Assembly (NCBI GenBank): GCA_036525795.1
Contig: DATCZS010000063.1
Coordinates: 1 to 38,803 of the forward strand
DNA: 38,803 nucleotides
From: DATCZS01 sp036525795
GTDB taxonomy: Bacteria > Actinomycetota > Acidimicrobiia > Spongiisociales > ZC4RG35
Direction: 5' to 3'
Every line of letters starts with the position of its first letter. The stretch's first letter is position 1. Under the pieces are notes generated by a model, which had not been told where the DNA came from, ran no database searches, and saw nothing but the letters and a program-made list of their open reading frames with translations. Positions 32,900 through 38,803 of this stretch are shown here, in pieces. The translations under genes were made by a program, and so were the position numbers.

Positions 32900-33085
32900 C
32901 TATCGCTCGGTGTCTGCGGCGTCAGGGCGGCTCCTCCACAGGAACCACCAGCCGACACCATGGAGGCCCACTCCAGCGAGAAGGAACACGGTGACGACCC
33001 ACTGACCGAGGGCCGCTGCCGCCACGGCCGCCACCACCGCCGATGCCACGAGTGCGACTCGCACTCCGTTGAGAGGTCCGAACAC
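32900..33085 (-). CDS. Small two-helix membrane protein upstream of lysA
   Basis: A 61-residue frame from GTG 33085 with two hydrophobic stretches: VRVALVASAVVAAVAAAALG (about 8-27) and WVVTVFLLAGVGLHGVGWWFLW (about 29-50), followed by a charged tail. The open frame extends further upstream but runs into the divergent CNNM/CorC gene; the TAGACT element 7 bases before GTG 33085 fixes the start. It ends 14 bases before lysA and may be co-transcribed. I recognise no family. Confidence 0.55.
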   Translation of the reverse strand: MFGPLNGVRVALVASAVVAAVAAAALGQWVVTVFLLAGVGLHGVGWWFLWRSRPDAADTER

Positions 33086-33092
33086 GCCACAC

Positions 33093-33098
33093 AGTCTA
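33093..33098 (-). promoter_or_regulatory. -10 element of the small membrane protein gene
   Basis: TAGACT on the minus strand ends 7 bases before GTG 33085. Confidence 0.5.
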
Positions 33099-33160
33099 CG
33101 AAGCCCCGGACGCGACGAACAGCCGGTCCGGCGGCACCCGGGAAGGTTCGACGTCCCAGG

Positions 33161-33166
33161 TACGCT
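33161..33166 (+). promoter_or_regulatory. -10 element of the CNNM/CorC-type gene
   Basis: TACGCT ends 7 bases before ATG 33174. With the element at 33093-33098 it forms a divergent promoter pair. Confidence 0.55.
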
Positions 33167-33173
33167 GAACGTG

Positions 33174-34406
33174 ATGAATGGTGATGGATTGCTCGTCGTC
33201 CTGCTGGTGTTCGTCTTCCTGTTCGCCGTGGTGGTCGCCGCAGCGGAGACGGCCCTCCTGAGGATGACCCCGGTCAGGGCGCGCACGCTGGCCGAGATTC
33301 AGCCGCGACGGTCCGAACGTCTCGTGTCTCTGCTCGACCGTCTCCCCACGGTGCTGAACGCGATCCTGCTCGCAGCGCTGCTTCTCCAGATCGGGTCCGC
33401 GACGATCGTCGGAGCGCTGGCCCAGCGGCGGTTCGGCACGCTCGGCGTGACCCTCGCTTCGGTGCTCCTGACGGTGATCCTCTTCGTCTATGCAGAGGCG
33501 ATTCCCAAGACCTATGCGGTCGTCCACTCCGACTCCGTGGCGCTGCGGCTGTCGGGGATGATCTCGGCGATCGAGTGGCTCCTGCGGCCCTTCGTGGGGG
33601 TCCTGGTGTGGTTCGCGGACCTCCAGATGCCCGGAAAGGGGATCACCACGTCGCCCACCGTCACAGAAGCGGAATTGCGCCTGCTCGCCGGCCACGCCGT
33701 GACGGAAGGGGAGATCACCCACCACGACCGGACGCTCATCGACCGGGCGTTTCGCTTCGGCGACCGCCATTGCGATGACGTCATGGTGCCGCGTCCGGAG
33801 ATCGTCGCCGTCGAGGCGGAGACCCCTGTCTCCGCCGCTCTTTCCATCGCCCTCGAGCACGGACACCGTCGCCTGCCGGTGTACGAGGGGTCGCTGGATC
33901 ACATCGTCGGTATGGTCCAGATTCGCGACCTCGTGTCCGCCGCGGCCGACCGCCCTGATCTGGCCGTCCGCCTCCTCGCCGAGCCCACGCTCGTCGTGCC
34001 GGAGACCAAGCGCATCGTGTCGCTGCTTTCCGAGATGCAGTCTGCCGGCCGGCATCTCGCTGTCGTCGTCGACGAGTACGGCGGCACGGCCGGCCTCGTC
34101 ACTGTCGAGGACATCGCCGAAGAGCTCCTCGGATCCATCTCCGAGGACGCCCCGGCGACACCTGTCGTGGAGGTCGAACCCGGACACTGGTCGGTGGATG
34201 GTCTCGTGCCGGTCGAAGATCTGGATGACTTGCTTGGCATCGAGCTGCCGGAAGGCGACTGGAACACGGTGGCGGGGTTGGTGATGGGGTTGACGGGGAG
34301 CGTGCCCCGGGTGGGGGATGAGGTCTCCGTCGAAGGGGTGGTCCTCCGGGTGCGGAGCACCAGAGGACGCCGCATCAACCGGGTGGACGTAGAAATCAGG
34401 CGGTGA
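33174..34406 (+). CDS. CNNM/CorC-type transporter-like protein with CBS pair
   Basis: A 410-residue membrane protein of the HlyC/CorC family. The N-terminal DUF21/CNNM domain has hydrophobic segments at about 4-24, 56-84, 92-110 and 122-142. A tandem CBS pair follows (RFGDRHCDDVMVPRPEIVAVEAE through about residue 320, including HRRLPVYEG and VVDEYGGTAGLVTVEDIAEELLG), then the C-terminal CorC_HlyC domain (about 325-410, WSVDGLVPVEDLDDLLGIELP). Relatives are implicated in Mg2+/Co2+ transport or resistance; the ion here is not determinable. Its stop is 4 bases from the convergent baeRF stop. Confidence 0.92.
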   Translation: MNGDGLLVVLLVFVFLFAVVVAAAETALLRMTPVRARTLAEIQPRRSERLVSLLDRLPTVLNAILLAALLLQIGSATIVGALAQRRFGTLGVTLASVLLTVILFVYAEAIPKTYAVVHSDSVALRLSGMISAIEWLLRPFVGVLVWFADLQMPGKGITTSPTVTEAELRLLAGHAVTEGEITHHDRTLIDRAFRFGDRHCDDVMVPRPEIVAVEAETPVSAALSIALEHGHRRLPVYEGSLDHIVGMVQIRDLVSAAADRPDLAVRLLAEPTLVVPETKRIVSLLSEMQSAGRHLAVVVDEYGGTAGLVTVEDIAEELLGSISEDAPATPVVEVEPGHWSVDGLVPVEDLDDLLGIELPEGDWNTVAGLVMGLTGSVPRVGDEVSVEGVVLRVRSTRGRRINRVDVEIRR

Positions 34407-34410
34407 CGCC

Positions 34411-35472
34411 TCAGAATCTCAGCAACGCCCCAACCCCGGCCTCATACGCCGGCCGATCGTCGATCCACACCCGCCCGCCGTTGCGGTGAACGGCGGCGGC
34501 CACCTCGTCGAAGACGAGGCCGTTGCCCGCACGATCCAGTGGCAGAAACACCGCCTCGACCCGCCCCTCCTCTGCAGCGTGGAACACCGCCCGCGGCTCG
34601 GTCAAGGACCTGCGGCCTCCGGCAGCGAGTGCCGATCGATCCCGTGTCCTCGCAGGGTCGAGATCGTCGTGTCCGACCAACTCGTGGGTGAGCCGGGCGA
34701 TCTCTGCCGGCGATGTGCGATCGTGGCTCCCGGGGACCGAACGGGACACCAGGTGGGGGAGATGGCTGATGTTTCGGTATCCCGCCACGATCTCCTCGAC
34801 CCCGGCGAGGACCACGGGCAGATCGGAGATACCTCTGAAGTCCAGGAGCGTGCGGTCGATCTCGCGCAGGTATCGCTCCCGGAGATTGTCGATCGTGCGG
34901 ACCCCCGGCTCGTGACCGTGGAAGACGTTGGCTCCACCACGGGCGGTGGCGTGGAACTGCAACGAGACTTCGATCTGGGTGTACTGAGCCACCTCGTCCA
35001 GCCCCTTGGGCATGCCGGACACCCGGCGTTCGACGGCACCGCTTCGGGAGACTTCGAACAGTCGGGCGGCGTTGTCGCTCACAGCCAGCACAAAGCAGCG
35101 CCGCTCGTTGACCGCTGCGAACACCTCGAGCAGACGGAAGACGAGGCCGACCGAAGTCGTCTCCTGTGGGGGCTCGGGGAGATCGACGATCAATTCGAGG
35201 CCGGGGGCCAGGAACATCCCGATACCCGGCTGGTGACGGTCTCGCCAGAAGCGCGGATCGCGCATGCGTTGTTCGAGGGCACCAACTTCCTCGGCGACAC
35301 GCTCACCTCCGGTGAGCGTCGAGAGTTCGTCCCGTGCGAGCGCCAATGCATCTCTCGCCGCGATGCGGGTTCGGTCGATGTCGAGGCCGGTTGGATCAAC
35401 CTGGAGCAGGATCGATGCCCGCGGACCGTGCTCTTGGCGCACAAGGCGGTCGACGATCTGGCTGAACTCCAT
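34411..35472 (-). CDS. baeRF (bacterial eRF1-like) family protein
   Basis: A 353-residue cytosolic protein resembling the bacterial archaeo-eukaryotic release factor families: an N-terminal GIGMFLAPG...VDLP region, a middle domain RRCFVLAVSDNAARLFEVSRSG (about 120-141), and a C-terminal domain with DLPVVLAGVEEIVAGYRNIS and a final GGRVWIDD strand. No GGQ peptide-release motif is visible, so it is unlikely to be a classical release factor. baeRF proteins have been proposed, from comparative genomics, to act on stalled or damaged ribosomes under stress. An AAGGAG site precedes ATG 35472. The AhpD-like gene lies 75 bases upstream in the same direction. Confidence 0.72.
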   Translation of the reverse strand: MEFSQIVDRLVRQEHGPRASILLQVDPTGLDIDRTRIAARDALALARDELSTLTGGERVAEEVGALEQRMRDPRFWRDRHQPGIGMFLAPGLELIVDLPEPPQETTSVGLVFRLLEVFAAVNERRCFVLAVSDNAARLFEVSRSGAVERRVSGMPKGLDEVAQYTQIEVSLQFHATARGGANVFHGHEPGVRTIDNLRERYLREIDRTLLDFRGISDLPVVLAGVEEIVAGYRNISHLPHLVSRSVPGSHDRTSPAEIARLTHELVGHDDLDPARTRDRSALAAGGRRSLTEPRAVFHAAEEGRVEAVFLPLDRAGNGLVFDEVAAAVHRNGGRVWIDDRPAYEAGVGALLRF

Positions 35473-35547
35473 CCCCGTGGCTCCTTTGTCCGCTCGTCTC
35501 CACCGTGCCGATCCGCCTGCGGCTCTTCCAGTGCCGAAGGTCGGGAC

Positions 35548-35898
35548 CTACGCAGACGAAGAGGGCTGGAACTCCCGGAAGGCCTCGAAGGCCCGGGGGC
35601 CGTAGATCGATGCGGGTCCGCCGCACATGAGAAGAGCGACGCCGAGCATCTCGGCGAACTCCTCTTCGGTGGCTCCCTTGCGGGCTGCCGCCCTGGCGTG
35701 ATAGGCGATACATCCGTCGCATCCCTCAGCCACGGCGATGGCGGTGGCGATGAGCTCCTTGAGGCGTCCGGAAATGGCACCGTCGGCAACGGCGTGGCTG
35801 TGGAGCGCGGCAAAGCCGGCCCACGTCTCGGGGATCGCCTCACGCAGGGCGCGGGTGGGCTCGCGAAGCTCGTCGATGATGTGCTGATGAGTCGCCAT
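35548..35898 (-). CDS. AhpD-like / carboxymuconolactone decarboxylase-family protein
   Basis: A 116-residue protein of the AhpD-like fold. E48, C60, C63 and H67 reproduce the AhpD relay geometry (E-x11-C-x2-C-x3-H; EGCDGCIAYHARAA), so the CxxC pair should be redox active. AhpD recycles the peroxiredoxin AhpC; most family members have unknown partners. ATG 35898 follows a CTGGAGG site on the minus strand; the frame extends 29 codons further but without such a site. Same orientation as the baeRF-like gene downstream, suggesting a stress-related pair. Confidence 0.88.
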   Translation of the reverse strand: MATHQHIIDELREPTRALREAIPETWAGFAALHSHAVADGAISGRLKELIATAIAVAEGCDGCIAYHARAAARKGATEEEFAEMLGVALLMCGGPASIYGPRAFEAFREFQPSSSA

Positions 35899-35966
35899 GA
35901 TCGTGTACCTCCAGGAGACACTCTCGGCCGTGGCCCCGAGGCGCCGCCAGGGGATTTCGCACCTGC

Positions 35967-36434
35967 TCAGCGGGGGCGACGCCACCAGCGCCGGCGGGGC
36001 CGGGGGCCGGGCCGGTTCCGGTCCAGCTCGATGGCCGCCACCTGGAGCGCTTCGAACTCCAGATCGCGCGCAGCCACCTCGAGCAGGAGCGCGTCCCGCA
36101 TCTCGGCGCCCTCGGCGTCAAGGAAATCGTCTTCCACTCTGGCGAGGACACCTCTGGCCAACTGGAGATCCAGACCGTCGAGGGCCCTTCGCGCCTCGTT
36201 CATCCGGCGGAGATTCGCCTCCATGCGCTGTTCCCGCCAGCGCACCGCCCGCTGCAGATGCAGCTGTGAGCGTTTCCGGGTGGAATCCGGGAGCCGGTCG
36301 AGCATGTCGGAGACCTCGGGGTCGGCCGCCATGTCCAGCAGCCGGCGATAGTCGTGTGCCCTGGCGAGGGCGACGATTCGTTCGTGAATCGCCTGGGCCG
36401 GTCCGGTGGCGTCAGGGCGGGGTGGCTCGTCCAT
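35967..36434 (-). CDS. Uncharacterised charged helical protein
   Basis: A 155-residue protein starting at ATG 36434, supported by the -10 element 7 bases upstream. It is rich in Arg, Glu, Leu and Ala with long predicted helices (LHLQRAVRWREQRMEANLRR near 80-100, then AEMRDALLLEVAARDLEFEAL) and a basic proline-arginine tail (RPGPRPRRRWWRRPR) that could contact nucleic acid or membrane. I recognise no family. The open frame extends upstream over the divergent channel gene, but without support. Confidence 0.65.
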   Translation of the reverse strand: MDEPPRPDATGPAQAIHERIVALARAHDYRRLLDMAADPEVSDMLDRLPDSTRKRSQLHLQRAVRWREQRMEANLRRMNEARRALDGLDLQLARGVLARVEDDFLDAEGAEMRDALLLEVAARDLEFEALQVAAIELDRNRPGPRPRRRWWRRPR

Positions 36435-36441
36435 CCCGGCG

Positions 36442-36447
36442 AGCCTA
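36442..36447 (-). promoter_or_regulatory. -10 element of the charged helical protein gene
   Basis: TAGGCT on the minus strand ends 7 bases before ATG 36434. Confidence 0.55.
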
Positions 36448-36622
36448 TCCGCCGGCAGGCGGTAGGTCGGCGTTCCGGAGGCAGAGGTCGGCAAGAGACG
36501 AGCAAACCATGAGGTCCGGACGGACGCCTCTCGCCGGGGTGGGCGATCGCCGGTGGGGGAGTGGGGGAGCGGCCCGCCGCGGGCAGGAGCCGTGCGATGG
36601 GACATTCGGCCGGCCGGCGACA

Positions 36623-36628
36623 TACCCT
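36623..36628 (+). promoter_or_regulatory. -10 element of the Kv-type channel gene
   Basis: TACCCT ends 7 bases before ATG 36636; the same hexamer serves the ChaC-like gene. Confidence 0.55.
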
Positions 36629-36635
36629 GAGTGCC

Positions 36636-37493
36636 ATGCCCGACGGACGATCCTCGCGACGCGAACGTACCCGCCATGTGATCTTCGAACACGACACCCG
36701 GGGGGCGAAGACCTTCGACGTGGTGCTTCTGGTGTTGATCGTGTTCAGCGTGTTGCTGGTCATGTTCGAGAGTGTCGAGACCTACAGCACGCGCTATGAG
36801 ACCCAACTTCTGGTTCTCGAGTGGGTTGTCACCGGACTGTTCACGATCGAGTACCTCGCCAGACTGGCGACGGTGGAGAGGAGGCTGAGGTACGCCCGAA
36901 GCTTCTTCGGGGTCATAGACCTGCTGGCGATTCTTCCGGTCTACGTCAGCCTCCTGTTCCCGGGAACCCAATCCCTGCTGGTAATCCGGTCGCTGCGGCT
37001 GCTCAGGGTCTTCCGGGTCTTCAAGATGGCCAGGTGGCTGAGCGAGGCGAACTACCTCATTCGGGCGGTGCGGGCCAGCTCCCGCAAGATCGCGGTGTTC
37101 CTGGCCGTGGTGGTGCTCATCAACCTCATCGTCGGATCCACCATGTACCTGATCGAGGGGCCCGAACGAGGGTTCGACTCCATGTTCCGCGGGGTCTACT
37201 GGTCGATCGTGACGATGAGCACCGTCGGATTCGGTGACATCGCTCCGAGCACGGCGATCGGACAGGTGCTCGCCGCCATCCTGATGATCACCGGCTACAG
37301 CATCATCGCCGTACCGACCGGAATCGTGTCCGCGGAGATGGCCGGAGGGAGCCGCACCCTCGAACGTGCCTGCCGGGAGTGCGGTTCATCGGTCCACTCC
37401 CATGCCGCGTCGTTCTGCGACGCCTGTGGGTCATCGCTCTACGCCGCCGGGCCGGAGGCGGGGAGAGCAGACCTCGAACGGGGCGGGGCGTGA
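36636..37493 (+). CDS. Voltage-gated-type potassium channel with C-terminal zinc ribbon
   Basis: A 285-residue six-helix channel. S1 is about 27-45, S2 about 58-77, S3 about 92-109. S4 carries a charge every third residue (R118, R121, R124, R127, K130), the mark of a voltage sensor. S5 is about 152-172, the filter is TVGFGD (196-201), and S6 is about 207-232. The cytoplasmic tail ends in a zinc ribbon, C246-x2-C249 and C261-x2-C264, unusual for this family. The frame opens upstream, but ATG 36636 follows the -10 element and fits the cytosolic N-terminus. Confidence 0.92.
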   Translation: MPDGRSSRRERTRHVIFEHDTRGAKTFDVVLLVLIVFSVLLVMFESVETYSTRYETQLLVLEWVVTGLFTIEYLARLATVERRLRYARSFFGVIDLLAILPVYVSLLFPGTQSLLVIRSLRLLRVFRVFKMARWLSEANYLIRAVRASSRKIAVFLAVVVLINLIVGSTMYLIEGPERGFDSMFRGVYWSIVTMSTVGFGDIAPSTAIGQVLAAILMITGYSIIAVPTGIVSAEMAGGSRTLERACRECGSSVHSHAASFCDACGSSLYAAGPEAGRADLERGGA

Positions 37494-37891
37494 CGGGCAG
37501 TCTGACGGGCCGGCGTTTGGATCGACATCTGACTTGACATAACGATGATTATGGGCGCTTGCTCCACGACGTGAAGCCGGGTGGGATCGTGCCGGGGCGA
37601 CGGTTTCCCGCCTCTGCCGTCGACGTTCCCGCTGGTCGGCCGGCTGTCTGCCCCTGCTGTGTCGCCAATCGCCGGATGCAATCGCCGGAGACCGGGCTCG
37701 GACCCCAACCTCGGACCCTGCGGACCCCAGCCTTGGACCCCGGCCTCGACCGCCCGATCACCGGCGACGGCCCGGCACCGGCGAGTTCGGCGTTCCGCGC
37801 GTCGCAGCGAACCGGTCCCGGTGTCGGGAGGGGCATGCCGTGGTCCCCTTCCTGGTGGGTCGTCCTTCGGCCCGTTAGGGTCACTGTGACG
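37494..37891. other. 398-base stretch without a convincing gene
   Basis: It lies between the convergent stops of the channel and the zinc-finger gene. It holds an A+T-rich inverted repeat (37538-37553), a degenerate 13-bp repeat YGGACCCCRRCCT at 37699-37711, 37721-37733 and 37734-37746, and an 11-bp palindrome GTCAC-T-GTGAC (37880-37890). A 95-residue minus-strand frame (37836 to 37549) follows AGGAAGGGGA but resembles nothing; I do not call it. No clear terminator for either flanking gene. Confidence 0.6.
37538..37553. promoter_or_regulatory. Inverted repeat CATAA-N6-TTATG overlapping a TTGACA
   Basis: Perfect 5-bp arms around CGATGA; TTGACA at 37534-37539 overlaps the left arm. It looks like an operator on a -35 element, but no good -10 or gene follows on the plus strand. 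Confidence 0.4.
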
Positions 37892-38281
37892 TTAACCGGG
37901 GTGATCGGGGCCGTGGACGGCGATTGGCTCGATCGATGTGAGGGCGACCCGGCGCGCCACCGCGACCACCGCTGCATGGACCTCGTCGAGCTCGCTGCCC
38001 GCGGCAAGGTCGGCCTCTGCATCCTGGAGGGCCGCCTCGAGCTGGTACAGCCGGTCTCGCATGCGCTGGAGGTCATCGCGTGCGATCAGAGCTTCTCCGG
38101 GAGCGAGACGGCGGCTCTCGGCCAGCCGGCGGGCCTCGTAGGCGCGTTGACGGTGACTCCTCCGGCAGTACCGGGGTGGGCGGCCTGGACCCCGGGCGGG
38201 TACGAACGCGGCGCCACACCACGCACAGCGTGTGACCCCCTCGGCTGTCGTCGGGCTCCCAGGTCGGCGCGGTTGCGTCAC
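37892..38281 (-). CDS. CCCH zinc-finger protein with coiled coil
   Basis: A 129-residue protein starting at GTG 38281. C19-x2-C22 (RCAWCGAAF) and C39-x3-H43 in RYCRRSHRQRAYEARR form a probable zinc finger of a type common in small actinobacterial proteins, where the second half is usually a cysteine-containing C-x3-C followed by RQRAYE. Residues about 65-95 (LQRMRDRLYQLEAALQDAEA) should form a coiled coil, suggesting a dimer. Role is unknown; nucleic-acid binding is plausible. The open frame continues upstream over the VOC gene, without support. Confidence 0.72.
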   Translation of the reverse strand: MTQPRRPGSPTTAEGVTRCAWCGAAFVPARGPGRPPRYCRRSHRQRAYEARRLAESRRLAPGEALIARDDLQRMRDRLYQLEAALQDAEADLAAGSELDEVHAAVVAVARRVALTSIEPIAVHGPDHPG

Positions 38282-38288
38282 AGTGGCG

Positions 38289-38294
38289 AATCTA
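38289..38294 (-). promoter_or_regulatory. -10 element of the zinc-finger gene
   Basis: TAGATT on the minus strand ends 7 bases before GTG 38281. Confidence 0.55.
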
Positions 38295-38335
38295 GTCGTC
38301 GGCCCGCCTGGGTTCGCGGCATGGGATCGATCGGA

Positions 38336-38341
38336 TAGATT
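38336..38341 (+). promoter_or_regulatory. -10 element of the VOC gene
   Basis: TAGATT, identical to the divergent element at 38289-38294, ends 6 bases before ATG 38348. Confidence 0.55.
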
Positions 38342-38347
38342 GCGGGG

Positions 38348-38740
38348 ATGCCCCTCGTCGATGGTCTCGGTGGAGTGCTCCTGTACACCTCCGGGCCTGC
38401 GTTTGCCGCCATGCGGACGTTCTACATCGATGGTCTCGGCCTCACGCCGCGTTCGGATCGCCCCGGATTCGTCAACTTCGAAATGGGAGGCCAGCGGCTG
38501 ACGGTGGCGGTCCACTCCGAGCTCTCGTGTCCCAATCAGGACCCGCTCCACGTGATGGTGAACCTCGTGACGTCGGACGCCGCCGCGGCATGGGAGGTAC
38601 TGCTGTCCCACGGTGCGCGGGCTGTCAGACCGCCTTCGAGAGAGCCCTGGGGTGGACTGGTAGCCACGGTGGCCGACCCGGACGGAAACATCGTCCAGCT
38701 GCTCCAGCTCCCCTCCCCCGCCGTCGACGCCGGTGAATGA
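38348..38740 (+). CDS. VOC-family (glyoxalase/dioxygenase-like) protein
   Basis: A 130-residue protein of the vicinal oxygen chelate fold with two beta-alpha-beta-beta-beta units. The first contains MRTFYIDGLGLTPRSDRPGF, the second AAAAWEVLLSHGARAVRPP, ending in ADPDGNIVQLLQL, the usual family ending. Possible metal ligands are H566-equivalent positions that I cannot assign; the first expected ligand near residue 12 (LLYTSG) is not an obvious histidine or glutamate, so it could be a metal-free antibiotic-binding or resistance-type member. Function is unknown. Confidence 0.82.
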   Translation: MPLVDGLGGVLLYTSGPAFAAMRTFYIDGLGLTPRSDRPGFVNFEMGGQRLTVAVHSELSCPNQDPLHVMVNLVTSDAAAAWEVLLSHGARAVRPPSREPWGGLVATVADPDGNIVQLLQLPSPAVDAGE

Positions 38741-38748
38741 ATCCGCTG

Positions 38749-38772
38749 TCGTATGCGTTCGAACGCATACGA
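38749..38772. repeat. Perfect 24-bp palindrome upstream of the next gene
   Basis: Left arm TCGTATGCGTTC (38749-38760), right arm GAACGCATACGA (38761-38772), no spacer. It begins 9 bases after the VOC stop and ends 18 bases before the next start. An operator is more likely than a terminator because there is no loop or T-tract. Confidence 0.85.
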
Positions 38773-38790
38773 GATGAGAGCGAGGATCAC

Positions 38791-38803
38791 ATGGCATCTG
38801 TCG
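38791..38803 (+). CDS. Start of a downstream gene (partial)
   Basis: ATG 38791 follows GAGGA at 38782-38786 with 4 bases between, and encodes MASV before the window ends. Too short to identify; it matters because the 24-bp palindrome sits just before it. Confidence 0.45.

Noticed and set aside
34486..36351. 621-residue plus-strand open frame
   Set aside because: Antisense to the baeRF-like, AhpD-like and charged-protein genes, which have clear motifs; long frames are expected in G+C-rich DNA.
37549..37836. 95-residue minus-strand frame with a possible ribosome-binding site
   Set aside because: Low-complexity Gly/Pro/Arg composition, crosses the 13-bp repeats, and matches no family I know.
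38749..38772. Palindrome considered as a LexA (SOS) box
   Set aside because: The actinobacterial box is CGAAC-N4-GTTCG; here GTTCG and CGAAC are in reverse order and overlap.
1..38803. Search for CRISPR arrays, insertion sequences, prophage or integrase genes
   Set aside because: No repeat-spacer pattern, transposase, integrase or phage structural gene is visible; the tRNA has no flanking duplication.

Overview
This window is a 38.8 kb piece of a high-G+C bacterial chromosome, almost certainly an actinomycetote. The evidence is gene order: scpA-scpB-rluB-(aroA)-cmk-der, and gcvH / GarA-like FHA protein / MerR / DUF151 nuclease / MerR / gcvT, which matches the mycobacterial Rv1826-Rv1832 neighbourhood. 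Intergenic gaps are short and stop/start overlaps (ATGA, GTGA, TGATG) are very frequent. I cannot name the genus; nothing is specific to mycolate-bearing lineages, and an Acidimicrobiia-like or other deep actinobacterial lineage is only a guess. I see no insertion sequence, prophage, CRISPR array or rRNA, and one tRNA.

Layout. 1-7.8 kb is housekeeping: a DksA/TraR-type zinc-finger protein, an HD-domain protein, the scpA-scpB-rluB-aroA-cmk run, ispH on the opposite strand, der, a 51-aa membrane protein coupled to der, then tRNA-Pro(GGG) with its own hairpin terminator. 8.1-9.1 kb is a secreted M23 peptidase with an internal LPFTG motif. 9.3-15.9 kb is a complete peptide/nickel-type ABC importer (lipoprotein, two enlarged permeases, two ATPases), with a very stable hairpin between the binding protein and the rest. 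16-23.5 kb is a CDP-alcohol phosphatidyltransferase, gcvH, a zinc-ribbon FHA protein, MerR, D,D-carboxypeptidase, phosphoribosyltransferase, DUF151 nuclease, an RCK potassium channel, a second MerR, a nuclease-like protein that appears to start at CTG, and gcvT. 23.5-29.3 kb holds an alpha/beta hydrolase, adenosine deaminase, YqgE/AlgH, RNase HII, a ChaC-like cyclotransferase, galE and a PlsC acyltransferase. 29.4-31.5 kb is an nsrR-like / nirK bicistron whose nitrite reductase carries an N-terminal membrane anchor and a C-terminal cupredoxin domain. 31.6-38.8 kb contains lysA, a small membrane protein, a CNNM/CorC-type protein, a baeRF (bacterial eRF1-like) protein, an AhpD-like protein, an uncharacterised charged protein, a Kv-type channel with a C-terminal zinc ribbon, a CCCH zinc-finger protein and a VOC-family protein, ending in a perfect 24-bp palindrome before the next gene.

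The strongest window-wide pattern is transcriptional. Seventeen genes on both strands have a TANNNT hexamer ending exactly 6-8 bases before the chosen start codon, which is the geometry of leaderless mRNAs; several starts were chosen or confirmed this way. The most system-like units are the nitric-oxide-sensor-type regulator coupled to the multidomain copper nitrite reductase, with a tandem 8-bp repeat placed on its promoter, and the GarA/MerR/DUF151/MerR/nuclease-like/gcvT neighbourhood, which mixes glycine cleavage, signalling, cell-wall, purine salvage and potassium functions.
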